From positions 2,886,001 through 2,950,000 of the forward strand of contig NZ_CP023067.1 in the NCBI RefSeq assembly GCF_002288525.1: a DNA stretch of 64,000 bases. The letters run 5' to 3'. The notes beneath the pieces are model-generated. The model did not search any database. It was not told where the DNA came from and worked only from the letters and a program-made list of their open reading frames with translations. Below, one piece after another: positions 12,754-21,830 of this stretch. Source of the stretch: Sinorhizobium sojae CCBAU 05684 (GTDB lineage Bacteria > Pseudomonadota > Alphaproteobacteria > Rhizobiales > Rhizobiaceae). The position numbers were made by a program, and so were the translations under genes. Within the stretch, counting starts at the first letter, position 1. Every line of letters starts with the position of its first letter.

Positions 12754-13200
12754 TTGGATCACGCGTTCGAACTGGAGAGTTTCCTGCCCTATCGGCTCAA
12801 CCGGGCGGCGGAATTCGTGGCGCTGCGTTTCGCCGCGCAGTACAAGGCGCGCTATCGGCTCACCCGTCCTGAATGGCGGACGCTCGCCGCCCTCGGCAGC
12901 CTGGGCCGCCGCATGACGGCGACGGAAATCGGCGCGCACTCTTCCATGCACAAGACGAAGGTAAGCCGCGCCGTCTTCAGTCTCGAGCAGCGCCGCTGGC
13001 TGAAACGGGAGGAGGATGATCGCGACCGCAGGGTCGAGCACCTGGCACTGACGCCCGCCGGCGAGCAGGCTTACCGGGAGCTGACGGCGCTTGCGGGCAC
13101 CTATCAGGCCGAATTGCTCTCGACGCTCGGCGCGGGCAACATGGACGCGCTGTCGACCGGCCTTCGGGCGATCGAGCAGGTGATGGGAAAATCGAACTGA
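12754..13200 (+). CDS. MarR-family transcriptional regulator of homogentisate catabolism
   Basis: A 148-residue winged-helix protein. The wHTH core runs from about residue 28 to 100: [17 protein letters not shown], then [21 protein letters not shown] as the recognition helix region, then the wing with the family signature [18 protein letters not shown]. The start codon is TTG at 12754, about eight bases after GGAG; an ATG at 12749 is out of frame. It is divergent from hmgA across a short gap with an inverted repeat, so the natural inference is local control by homogentisate, as for HmgR/HpaR-type regulators. It ends tail to tail with the Lrp-type gene, three bases away. Confidence 0.9.
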   Translation: MDHAFELESFLPYRLNRAAEFVALRFAAQYKARYRLTRPEWRTLAALGSLGRRMTATEIGAHSSMHKTKVSRAVFSLEQRRWLKREEDDRDRRVEHLALTPAGEQAYRELTALAGTYQAELLSTLGAGNMDALSTGLRAIEQVMGKSN

Positions 13201-13202
13201 TC

Positions 13203-13682
13203 CTACCCTCGCACGCGCTCCGGGATCGGAAGGCCCTCGAAGCTCTTCAATGTCTCGAGCACGATCGACGTCTTGACGTGCTGGACGCTGTCATGCGGCA
13301 AGAGCACATCGTTGACGAAGCGCGATAGCCCGGCAAGGTCGGGTGTCACGACGCGCAGGTGATAATCCATCTCGCCGGTCAGCGCATACGCCTCCAACAC
13401 CTCCGGCAGTCCGGAGATCAGCTTGGCGAAACGTTTGGCATTGTCCCGATTATGGGTGGCGAGCGTCACCGAGATCACCACCATCAAGTCAAGCCCCAGC
13501 TTCTGCCGGTCGATCTGCGCCTGATAGCCGGTAATGTAGCCTTCCGCCTCCAGTCGCGAGCGCCGGCGCGAACATTGCGACGGTGAGAGTGCGACCCGCT
13601 CCGACAACTCGTTGTTGGTCAGATGCCCGTCCCGCTGCAGCGCGCTGAGGATCTTGAGATCGAAACCGTCGATCTGCTCCAT
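13203..13682 (-). CDS. Lrp/AsnC-family transcriptional regulator
   Basis: A 159-residue protein with the standard two-domain layout. The N-terminal HTH (about 4-60) contains [21 protein letters not shown] and [19 protein letters not shown]. The C-terminal RAM ligand-binding domain (about 65-150) contains the strand and turn [21 protein letters not shown]. It is divergent from hpd, so it probably controls hpd in response to an aromatic amino acid, an inference from position alone. An inverted repeat in the shared gap is a candidate site. Confidence 0.92.
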   Translation of the reverse strand: MEQIDGFDLKILSALQRDGHLTNNELSERVALSPSQCSRRRSRLEAEGYITGYQAQIDRQKLGLDLMVVISVTLATHNRDNAKRFAKLISGLPEVLEAYALTGEMDYHLRVVTPDLAGLSRFVNDVLLPHDSVQHVKTSIVLETLKSFEGLPIPERVRG

Positions 13683-13716
13683 TCATGCATCCACTTCCAA
13701 TTCAACGCAAGTTTCA

Positions 13717-13741
13717 TGCGCATTTTCGGTAAAATCGCGCA
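13717..13741. promoter_or_regulatory. Imperfect inverted repeat in the lrp-hpd gap
   Basis: TGCGCATTTT and AAAATCGCGCA face each other across CGGT, complementary except for one extra C. AT-rich centre with GC ends and location between an Lrp-type gene and its divergent neighbour fit a regulator-binding site for one or both promoters. Function is inferred only. Confidence 0.4.
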
Positions 13742-13813
13742 AGAATACAAGCCTTATGCATCGGATCTGCTGCATACTCCGGCAAAGTCTGGAGATACTG
13801 AGAGGAGACTCCG

Positions 13814-14920
13814 ATGGGCCCCTTCCCGCATGACGCCCCACCCGCAACGATATCGCCGGAAAACCCCGCCGGAACGGATGGATTCGAGTTCGTCGAGTTT
13901 GCCCATCCGGAGCCTGAAAAGCTCGAGGAGCTTTTCGGGCGCATGGGCTACACGGCCGTTGCCCGGCATAGGGCGAAGAACATAACCGTGTGGCGGCAGG
14001 GCGACATCAACTACATCCTGAATGCCGAACCCGGTTCGCATGCCATGCGCTTTGTCGACAAACACGGCCCCTGTGCGCCGTCCATGGCGTGGCGCGTCGT
14101 CGACGCCAAACAGGCCTTCGAACATGCAGTTTCCAAAGGCGCCGAAGCTTATGAGGGGAGCGACAAGACCCTCGATGTCCCGGCGATCGTCGGCATCGGC
14201 GGCTCGCTTCTCTATTTCATCGAGAACTATGGCGAGAAAGGCTCGACCTACGATGACGAGTTCGAATGGCTCAGTGAACGCGATCCGAAGCCGGAAGGTG
14301 TCGGCTTCTATTATCTCGACCACCTGACCCACAACGTCTATCGCGGCAACATGGACAAGTGGTGGGCTTTCTACCGGGAGCTCTTCAACTTCAAGCAGAT
14401 TCATTTCTTCGACATCGACGGCCGCATCACCGGCTTGCTCAGCCGGGCGATCACTTCACCCTGCGGCAAAATTCGCATTCCGCTGAACGAGTCGAAGGAC
14501 GATACCAGCCAGATCGAGGAATATTTGAAGAAATACAAGGGTGAAGGCATCCAACACATCGCCGTCGGCACGGAGACGATCTACGACGCGTCCGACAAGC
14601 TCGCAGCCAACGGGCTGAAGTTCATGCCCGGACCGCCGGACACCTATTACGAGATGTCGCACGAACGCGTGCACGGCCATGAGGAGCCGATCGAGCGGAT
14701 GAAGGAGCACGGCATTCTGATCGACGGCGAAGGCGTGGTGGACGGCGGCATGACGAAGATCCTGCTCCAGATCTTCTCGCGCACCGTCATCGGCCCGATC
14801 TTTTTCGAATTCATACAGCGCAAAGGCGACGAGGGCTTCGGCGAAGGAAACTTCCGGGCACTGTTCGAATCGATCGAAGCCGACCAGATCCGCCGCGGCG
14901 CCCTGCAGCGCCGCGCTTAG
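13814..14920 (+). CDS. hpd: 4-hydroxyphenylpyruvate dioxygenase
   Basis: Converts 4-hydroxyphenylpyruvate to homogentisate using iron(II) and oxygen, the step before HmgA. The 368 residues form two vicinal-oxygen-chelate modules. The iron ligands are visible: His in YYLDHLTHNVYRG, His in EGIQHIAVGTETIYD, and Glu in the C-terminal GFGEGNFRALFESIEADQ, which is the family signature. The start has GAGAGGAG upstream. It is transcribed alone, away from the Lrp-type gene and separate from hmgA-fahA-maiA, so the pathway is split over two transcripts under two local regulators. Confidence 0.97.
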   Translation: MGPFPHDAPPATISPENPAGTDGFEFVEFAHPEPEKLEELFGRMGYTAVARHRAKNITVWRQGDINYILNAEPGSHAMRFVDKHGPCAPSMAWRVVDAKQAFEHAVSKGAEAYEGSDKTLDVPAIVGIGGSLLYFIENYGEKGSTYDDEFEWLSERDPKPEGVGFYYLDHLTHNVYRGNMDKWWAFYRELFNFKQIHFFDIDGRITGLLSRAITSPCGKIRIPLNESKDDTSQIEEYLKKYKGEGIQHIAVGTETIYDASDKLAANGLKFMPGPPDTYYEMSHERVHGHEEPIERMKEHGILIDGEGVVDGGMTKILLQIFSRTVIGPIFFEFIQRKGDEGFGEGNFRALFESIEADQIRRGALQRRA

Positions 14921-14930
14921 ACGCTTCGCG

Positions 14931-15026
14931 CATCAGCCCGAAAATCAGTTCCGATTTTCGAAAAGCTCGATCGCAGATTCGAAGAGTTGCGGCTTTGCGC
15001 GCCTGAGAAGAGGCGCGGCGCTGCAA
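14931..15026. repeat. Dispersed palindromic repeat (RIME-like), copy 2
   Basis: The stretch starts CATCAGCCCGAAAATC and ends GCGGCGCTGCAAG. It aligns over its whole length with the repeat at 61317-61418, including the internal palindrome built on CGAAAATC and the distal TTTGCGCGCCTGAGAAG arm. It lies directly after the hpd stop. Confidence 0.65.
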
Positions 15027-15069
15027 GCATCGCTGTGCGATCGGGCCGGAGCCGTCACTCAGGCGCGAG

Positions 15070-15101
15070 GACGCCGCGTGTCCGGACGGACACGCGGCGT
15101 C
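15070..15101. terminator. Strong 15-base-pair hairpin between hpd and the LuxR-type gene
   Basis: GACGCCGCGTGTCCG at 15070-15084 is followed, after two bases, by its exact complement at 15087-15101. It sits 20 bases beyond the stop of the minus-strand regulator and downstream of hpd, so it can stop transcription from both. No clear U run is seen on either strand. Confidence 0.6.
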
Positions 15102-15120
15102 AATTCATCCGGCGGTACCG

Positions 15121-15891
15121 TCAATTGCGCCAGCGGGGCGGGCCGGCATCTCCGTCATGCCTGAAGTAGCGGGACGCCGCTTCGGTTCGGTTGCGCACGT
15201 TCATCTTCTTGTAGATGTTGCGGACATGCACCTTGACGGTGTTTTCCGAAAGGCCGAGGCGATCGGCAATGATCTTGTTCTGCGTGCCCATGCAGATGAG
15301 ATCAAGGATCTGGATCTCACGCGTCGTCAGCAGCCCTCTGCCGATATCGCTCTTCTGTGCCGGGGCCATGGCTTCGGCGCATGTGTCGCGCTGAGCAGGC
15401 AGGGTGCTGCCCGTTGGCGACCGCGGCGCCAGCCGCCGAAGCAGGGCGGCCGGAAAATGCTCGCCGCCCTTCATCAGGAGATCGATGGCAGTCAGGCAGA
15501 CGTCGAGATGCAGGTTCAAGGGCAGCACGCCGTGGATCAGCCCTTCGTCCACAAAACCGGCGATCGACGAGTCGAGTTCGTCCGCATTCTCCACGACGAG
15601 TCCGATTGAGGCCCGTGGGTGGAACTCGTGAATCGTTCTGATGACGGATGGAAACGTGCTCGCCGGTATCCGGTAGAGCATGATTAGCGCTACGTCTTCG
15701 AGATTACCATCGAGCAGGCTGTCGGCCTCCGAGAGGCTCACGACCTCATGCCCCTGAAAGCGGGTGCTGATCGCCTGCGTCAAGCACTCGGCGAGCAGAT
15801 CCGCCCGGGCGAGCATTACGATCTTAGTCTTCTTCGCTAGAACCTTGTTGTTGTCCTCAAAATCGCTCAAACTGGAGCCGGTACGATACAT
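15121..15891 (-). CDS. LuxR-type transcriptional regulator with a receiver-like N-terminal domain
   Basis: A 256-residue protein. Residues about 185-250 are a LuxR/FixJ-type HTH: TTREIQILDLICMGTQNKIIAD followed by LSENTVKVHVRNIYKKM and NRTEAASRYF. Residues about 20-140 have the alternating strand and helix pattern of a response-regulator receiver (KIVMLARADLLAECL, VALIMLYRIP), but I do not see the expected phosphorylatable Asp with its acidic pair, so it may be unphosphorylated or respond to another input. The start at 15891 follows GGAGGGG at ideal spacing; the frame stays open upstream to 15984. It stands at the edge of the secretion region 16925-31898 and is a candidate regulator of it. 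Confidence 0.85.
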   Translation of the reverse strand: MYRTGSSLSDFEDNNKVLAKKTKIVMLARADLLAECLTQAISTRFQGHEVVSLSEADSLLDGNLEDVALIMLYRIPASTFPSVIRTIHEFHPRASIGLVVENADELDSSIAGFVDEGLIHGVLPLNLHLDVCLTAIDLLMKGGEHFPAALLRRLAPRSPTGSTLPAQRDTCAEAMAPAQKSDIGRGLLTTREIQILDLICMGTQNKIIADRLGLSENTVKVHVRNIYKKMNVRNRTEAASRYFRHDGDAGPPRWRN

Positions 15892-16843
15892 TATCCCCTC
15901 CTTGGGCACCCCCTTTATTCTGAAGGGTACTAGAGCGCCCTGTCTGAAAATGTCTTCGAGTAAAAAAGCGAATTCACCAGCCACGAAAAAGTCGTGATGG
16001 CTAATGTATCGTAAATATGGGGGATAAGAAACAGCCCAGAGGGGTTAGAATCGGGCCACATTCCCGTCTAAATGGTCCCAATATGCACCAATTTTGGGTG
16101 AGTCGGACCGATCTCCGGTATCAACAGCCGTGGAGATTTCCGTTTTTTCGCGTCATGCGGAGACCCAGGCAATTTTAGGGGTATGACAGGTTGCATCCGA
16201 CCGGACCCCCGTACTTCAAAATGAGGAGCGCACACGGCCCTCCGCCTTCGACCTGAACCAAACATACTCACAAGGGGCTAGAGCGGCACATCCGACCTCC
16301 CGCGCTCAAAGAGCTCACGTCCTCAACTGGCATGGGGGCCTTTGTCTGATGGCGAGCGGTTGGGCGACGCAAGTCGGCAAAACCACGCAAGGGTTGAATT
16401 GCGTGATGCACTTCTACCTGATACGTCGACGGTCCCGGATTCACAGTGTTAACATCGCCTTAATGCCGGACGGACCCGCGGGCCAAGGGGCCGCCCGGTT
16501 CGCTCGACATCCGGCCGTACCTTTGAGGCAGTTTTTCAGCTGTGCTGCATGACCGTGGATTGCGGTAATCCGTCAAGCGGCGGCCCGGACTAACCATAAT
16601 TGGTATCTTTCACTTCCCCCCATTCCAGATCACACTATCACCGTCGCATGGAATTTATGCGTCTCCGGACAATGTTCTGCGTAAGTTCGGAAGTAATCTA
16701 TATTGAATTTGTATGACAAAGCCTATGACTAGGAATTTTTAATACCTAATGCTTTTAGGGCCGTCATCACGCCCGGAAATTTATACTGGAGAAAAATGTA
16801 GAAGGTACACCGCAGATGAATATATCGATGATTCATCTGATGA
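15892..16843. promoter_or_regulatory. Long gene-free region with a 27-base palindrome
   Basis: Nearly 950 bases with no convincing gene; the open frames here are short and show no recognisable protein. It is more AT-rich than the flanking genes. It holds the promoter of the LuxR-type gene. At 16813-16839, CAGATGAAT and ATTCATCTG form a perfect inverted repeat across nine bases, a plausible operator. An unannotated small RNA cannot be excluded. Confidence 0.45.
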
Positions 16844-17407
<564 letters not shown>

Positions 17408-17942
17408 GGGATTTGTGTACCTGGCTACCGGACATCCAACCGTTCATTTCAGGATAGCGCATTTCAGAATTTCCGAAAATTACATCTGACGCTTGCGGTC
17501 GACCGTAAACTACGCCCTAGGCGGTAGCACCAGACGTCGAAAGAGTTTCCCAAACACGCCCTTTGCGCAACATCCCTTTTTATGGATGTCGACCTTCGAG
17601 GAGCCTCGCCCACCGGGACTAGCCCGAACTGACAGCTTACAATTCCGGCCTGTTGGCAACACACTTTTCCCGCACAACAGAGGGCGGGAACGCTCAGGTT
17701 TGCGTTGCCAGTACTGCGTTTCAGGCCGAATGGCCCCTCGAAAGCCTGGCTGACTGCTCCCGATAACAAGGGAGGTGAATACCTGAGCCAGCAGTGCCGG
17801 ATCCCGGCCATAGCCGTGGGCCCCGGCGACACAGATTTCCATTTTCAAATCTTAACTTCAATTTCAGACCGCGCACCACCAAAATCCGCGTGAGAGATGA
17901 AAGCGGTTCGGTTGTGGCGGCCTCAACTTTGAGGACGTAGCG
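17408..17942. other. Gene-free region upstream of the acidic/glycine-rich secreted-protein candidate
   Basis: About 535 bases with no convincing coding sequence; short overlapping open frames on both strands look non-coding. It must carry the promoter of the gene at 17943 and of the divergent HEPN-like gene. The end of the region has GAGGA about eight bases before the next ATG. No clear operator seen. Confidence 0.4.
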
Positions 17943-19631
17943 ATGAGCAAGAAAAACTTCTTGTGGCCATGGGACGACCAGTCTCAGAGCCAAGACCAGG
18001 ATCAGTTCCAAGCCGAGCTTCAGGCGCAGTTCGAGCTCCAGGAACAGGAACAGGAACAGGAACAGGAGCAGGAGCAGGAGCAGGAACAGGAACAAGATCA
18101 GGACCAGTATCAGGAATCATACAACTACAACGGAAATTACAGCGAGAACGAGAACGACAACGAGAATGAAAACGAGAACGAGAACGAGAACGAGAACGAG
18201 AACGACAACGAGAATGAAAACGAGAATGACAACGAAAACGAGAACGAAAACGAGAATCTGAACGAAAACCTCAACGAGACCAAAGTCGACGTCGAGGTCG
18301 AGAGCGAGACAGAGGTCGACGTGGACATCGATCTCGATCTGGATGGCTACAAGCCCTCGGATGACGATTTCGCCGATATCGACCATTCCATCATCCATGG
18401 CATGGCCAATGTGAGCTTCAAGGACATCCTCAACGGCTCGCTCAATGGCGCCGGCAATGATGTCGGCAACGTCATCAGCCAGTCCGCCATCATGTCGGAC
18501 GATGATCACCTGCATGATGTATCCAACAGCGGCACTCTGAACCAGAGCGGCAATGCCAATGGCGGTACTGCCACGTCCGATGACGGCATCGATGCCGAAG
18601 GCGACGGCGGCTCGGGAGGCGATGATGCCGATGCCGATGGAGGCGATGGAGGCGCCGGCGGTGTTGCCGTTGGCGGCTTCTCGTTCGGCGGTATTGCCGT
18701 TGGCGGCGACGCCGATAGCGACGCGGACGGTGGCGACGGCGACGGCGGCGGCGCTTTGAGCGTTGGTGTCGGCACTGGCGGCGACAGCGGTGACGCGAAT
18801 GGTGGTGCAGCAACGGGCGGCGCCGGCGGCAACGGTGGCGCTGGTCTTGGTGTCGGCCTCGGGCTTGGTGTCGGGCTCGGCGTCGGCGCTGCTGCCGGCG
18901 GCGACGGAGGCAACAGTACGGCTGGCGATGCCGATTCCGGCGACATCGAGAGTGACGAGGCGGAGGCCGAGAGCGATGCCGGCGACGGCATTGATGATCT
19001 CACCGCCAACGATTTCGTCATCCCGATCTTGAACATCGGCGGCGACGCCGGCGGCAACAATGGCGGCAACAGCACTGCATCCGGCACCACCGGTGATGCC
19101 AGCAGCACGTCCGGCGACGCCGGTGACGGCGGCAATGCGCTTGGTGCAGGCGTCGGCCTCGGTGCGGGTATCGGCCTCGGCGCCGGCAATGGCGGCGGTG
19201 GCGGCGGCGGTGGCGGTGCCTCCGCGGATGGCGGAACATCCGGCGACGCCGCGGGCGGCACCGGTACATCCGGGGCAACCGGCGGCGCGGGTGCTGGCGG
19301 CCTTGCGCTCAGCGGCGCATGGGCCGGTGACGCCTCGGCCGACGGTGGCGCGGGCGGAGCGGCGACCGGCGGTGCTGGCGGTGGCGGCGGGGCCGGCGGC
19401 ACTGCCACGACCGGAGACGGCGGCTATGGCAGCGCCGGCTCATGGGGTTCCAACAACGGAGACGATGGCTTCGTCGAAGGAATTTCCTCGGCAACGGCCG
19501 ACGCCGTGATCGACACCAACGCCTTCAACCAGCAGATCGTGCTCGGCGCCAATCTGCAGGGCAATACTGTCGACATGACGATCGTCGGCGGCAACTACAG
19601 CACGTCTGTTATCGGCGAGGACGACGCTTAA
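17943..19631 (+). CDS. Low-complexity acidic and glycine-rich protein, candidate type I secretion substrate
   Basis: A 562-residue protein of striking composition. Residues 1-30 are Gln-rich; 32-55 are almost pure Glu-Gln dipeptides; 67-112 are Glu-Asn/Asp-Asn dipeptides; 114-134 alternate acidic and Val/Ile residues. A more ordinary stretch (about 136-205) contains QSAIMSDDDHL. The rest to about residue 510 is Gly/Ala/Asp-rich. The last 45 residues (ending VDMTIVGGNY then STSVIGEDDA) look folded again. There is no Sec signal peptide and no clear RTX nonapeptide. It lies upstream of a related protein and of the type I ABC/HlyD pair, so secretion by that pair is a reasonable inference. Start ATG follows GAGGA. 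Function unknown; an extracellular matrix or surface role is a guess. Confidence 0.8.
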   Translation: MSKKNFLWPWDDQSQSQDQDQFQAELQAQFELQEQEQEQEQEQEQEQEQEQDQDQYQESYNYNGNYSENENDNENENENENENENENDNENENENDNENENENENLNENLNETKVDVEVESETEVDVDIDLDLDGYKPSDDDFADIDHSIIHGMANVSFKDILNGSLNGAGNDVGNVISQSAIMSDDDHLHDVSNSGTLNQSGNANGGTATSDDGIDAEGDGGSGGDDADADGGDGGAGGVAVGGFSFGGIAVGGDADSDADGGDGDGGGALSVGVGTGGDSGDANGGAATGGAGGNGGAGLGVGLGLGVGLGVGAAAGGDGGNSTAGDADSGDIESDEAEAESDAGDGIDDLTANDFVIPILNIGGDAGGNNGGNSTASGTTGDASSTSGDAGDGGNALGAGVGLGAGIGLGAGNGGGGGGGGGASADGGTSGDAAGGTGTSGATGGAGAGGLALSGAWAGDASADGGAGGAATGGAGGGGGAGGTATTGDGGYGSAGSWGSNNGDDGFVEGISSATADAVIDTNAFNQQIVLGANLQGNTVDMTIVGGNYSTSVIGEDDA

Positions 19632-19677
19632 TCACAGCGTAAGCCGCCGATTCACATGCGGAATCGGGCATTGAACA

Positions 19678-19706
19678 GGACTGCGCGAGCCCCACTCGCG
19701 CAGTCC
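19678..19706 (+). terminator. 12-base-pair intercistronic hairpin
   Basis: GGACTGCGCGAG (19678-19689) and its exact complement (19695-19706) enclose a five-base loop. It lies in the 106-base gap between the acidic/glycine-rich gene and the next gene of the cluster. Such hairpins often attenuate transcription or stabilise the upstream message so that a secreted product is made in excess over its export machinery. No U run follows, so partial termination or mRNA stabilisation is more likely than a full stop. Confidence 0.55.
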
Positions 19707-19737
19707 ACCAGCACCGCAAGTAAAAGGGGGGCTGACA

Positions 19738-21810
19738 ATGACCTTGCATTTCGACAAGGCGACCGAGGCCATCGCCCATTTCATCGGACTGTTTGAAATC
19801 AAGATCGAAGAGCTCCGGTTGCGCGAAGCTCACGAGGAATTCCAGGCAACCCAGGATGACGAGCGGAATCCGCCGGAACTTCCCTTCGTGCCGGTCAATG
19901 TAAAGGCGCCTTACGCACTCGGCGACTTCAACCCGGATATTCCTTATAAACCGCTCGCGCCGGAACTGGTAGGACTGGACTCCCTGTCCTATGTCGGACC
20001 GCTCCCCCCCGCATTTTCCGCCCCCGGCGACATAGCGGCCTTCGCCGTGCCCGGGCCGCTCCCCCAGCACTGGTCGACCGCCAAGTCCTCCTCGCAGAAA
20101 TTCGATTTCCACATCGATCCGCCCGGGTCGGTCGCCTTGCATAGCGCCCAATATATACGGCTTTCGGACAATGACTTCGTCAGCATCGGCGGCCATGGGT
20201 TAAGTTTCGACCTGCGGATCGACAGCAGCGCGATGCTGGCCAACCTCATCGATACGGCCCGTCAAGTTTCTCCCCTCGCCGACGCGGAGGAGCCTGGCTC
20301 CCCAGACGCGGTCCTCGCATTCATCGACACCGCCTCACAACAGCTGGAGGCATTTTTCGCGGCGAGCGACGGCGCCGAAGGCCAGGTCAAGGCCAAATCC
20401 GATACGCTCGAAGGCACCTACGTGAATGGTGAACTTGTCGACGAAGCCCCGCGCCTCGAAGACTACCTGCCTGAGCCGGACGAGGCGGACGAGACGGCAA
20501 ACGACGCACCGATCTTATCCTTCCATGCCAGCGGATCCTTCGCTGCAGGCGAAGGGCCTGTATCGCCTGGAGCCTCGGTCGAGCTGGAAGCCGGCGGCAA
20601 TACCCTGGTTAATTCCGTCGTGCTGACGAACAACTGGCTGCAATCGCATGTCCTGGCCGTGGCCGGCGATCATGTCGAATTCAATGCAATCGTCCAGATC
20701 AACGCCTGGTGCGACAGCGATCTCGTGAGCCCTGCCCTGAACAATTGGAAACTGATTGGGGAAAATCCGACCCAGGCATTCAACATCGCGATGTTCAAGC
20801 ATCTGGATCCCTCGCCCGCAGAAGCCGGGAATGCCGGTAGCGGCGACTTCCCCAAGGCCTGGGCGATCACCGAGATCAAGGGCGACCTCCTGATCATGAA
20901 CTGGCTCGAGCAGTTCACCTTCATGACGGATGAGGACGTGGCCATTCTGGCATGCGCGGGTGCAACGGCCTCGATCATCGCCGGCGGCAACACCGCGGTG
21001 AACAATGTCTCGCTCGCCGAATTGGGAACTTATTACGATCTCATCTTCGTCGGCGGGCATGTCTACGACGCCAATATCATCCAGCAACTGAACATCCTGT
21101 TCGACAACGACCTCGTAGGCCCCGTCGACGGCTTCGCAACGAGCGGGGAAGGTTCTGTTTCCACGGGCGGCAACCTGCTCTGGAACTATGCGGGCATCGT
21201 GGAAGCCGGTGGCGCGATGAGCGTGGCGCCGATGCCGCAATCCTATCTCAATGCCCTCGACAAGCTGGCGGGCGGCAAGAAATCGGTCCCGGACGACGTC
21301 CTCCAGGATCAGGTTTTCGCCGGCATGAATGGACTGAAGGTGCTCTATATTTCGGGCAACCTCCTCAATCTCAACTATGTCAAGCAAACCACCATTCTCG
21401 GAGATAGCGATCAGGTCGCGTTGGCGAAGAGTGCTCTGGTGACCGGCTCCGACGGAGACTGGTCGATCTCGACCGGCTCGAATGTCCTCGTCAACCATGC
21501 CGGAATTCTCGACGTCGATGCCGGCAGGACGATCTATGCCGGCGGCGATGCCTATTCGGACGAGGTTCTTGTCCAGGCCGAGTTGATCCAGGACGAACCT
21601 TACCTGGGTGGCCAGAATCCCGATGCACTCGTGAACGAAGCGGTTGCCTTCCTCGGCGAGGACATGATGGCTCCCGACCCCGGCCCACGGCCGATGGACC
21701 ACGGGCAATCGGACTTCGGGCGATCCCATAATGACGGGACGGACAAGGGACTGTCTGATCATGCATCGCCCCATATCGATGCCGATCCAATGCACAGCAT
21801 GCTTGCCTGA
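19738..21810 (+). CDS. Repeat protein of unknown function encoded with a type I secretion system
   Basis: A 690-residue protein that I cannot assign to a named family. Residues 1-85 contain an acidic amphipathic start and a Pro-rich stretch. From about residue 275 to 640 it carries degenerate modules: a GGN-x-[LA]-x-N segment (SGN or GSN in diverged copies), then a turn such as FVGGHVYDANII, then Q-x2-h2-x-D-x-D, seen as QINAWCDSDLV, QLNILFDNDLV and QTTILGDSDQV. The same motif appears once in the preceding protein as QSAIMSDDDHL. Short strands with Gly/Asn turns suggest a beta-rich solenoid. No Sec signal or membrane segment. It starts after AAGGGGGG and is followed 20 bases later by the ABC transporter gene. 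It may be a second exported protein or an accessory of the first. Confidence 0.8.
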   Translation: MTLHFDKATEAIAHFIGLFEIKIEELRLREAHEEFQATQDDERNPPELPFVPVNVKAPYALGDFNPDIPYKPLAPELVGLDSLSYVGPLPPAFSAPGDIAAFAVPGPLPQHWSTAKSSSQKFDFHIDPPGSVALHSAQYIRLSDNDFVSIGGHGLSFDLRIDSSAMLANLIDTARQVSPLADAEEPGSPDAVLAFIDTASQQLEAFFAASDGAEGQVKAKSDTLEGTYVNGELVDEAPRLEDYLPEPDEADETANDAPILSFHASGSFAAGEGPVSPGASVELEAGGNTLVNSVVLTNNWLQSHVLAVAGDHVEFNAIVQINAWCDSDLVSPALNNWKLIGENPTQAFNIAMFKHLDPSPAEAGNAGSGDFPKAWAITEIKGDLLIMNWLEQFTFMTDEDVAILACAGATASIIAGGNTAVNNVSLAELGTYYDLIFVGGHVYDANIIQQLNILFDNDLVGPVDGFATSGEGSVSTGGNLLWNYAGIVEAGGAMSVAPMPQSYLNALDKLAGGKKSVPDDVLQDQVFAGMNGLKVLYISGNLLNLNYVKQTTILGDSDQVALAKSALVTGSDGDWSISTGSNVLVNHAGILDVDAGRTIYAGGDAYSDEVLVQAELIQDEPYLGGQNPDALVNEAVAFLGEDMMAPDPGPRPMDHGQSDFGRSHNDGTDKGLSDHASPHIDADPMHSMLA

Positions 21811-21830
21811 GCGGAACGCGGGAGAAGATC

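Noticed and set aside
18490..19408. Pro-rich or Arg-rich open frames opposite the glycine-rich protein
   Set aside because: They are antisense readings of GGC/GCC-rich codons; the forward frame has the ribosome site and ordered domain layout.
17943..19631. RTX calcium-binding repeats in the glycine-rich protein
   Set aside because: Gly/Asp-rich stretches lack the GGxGxDxUx periodicity; no nonapeptide series found.
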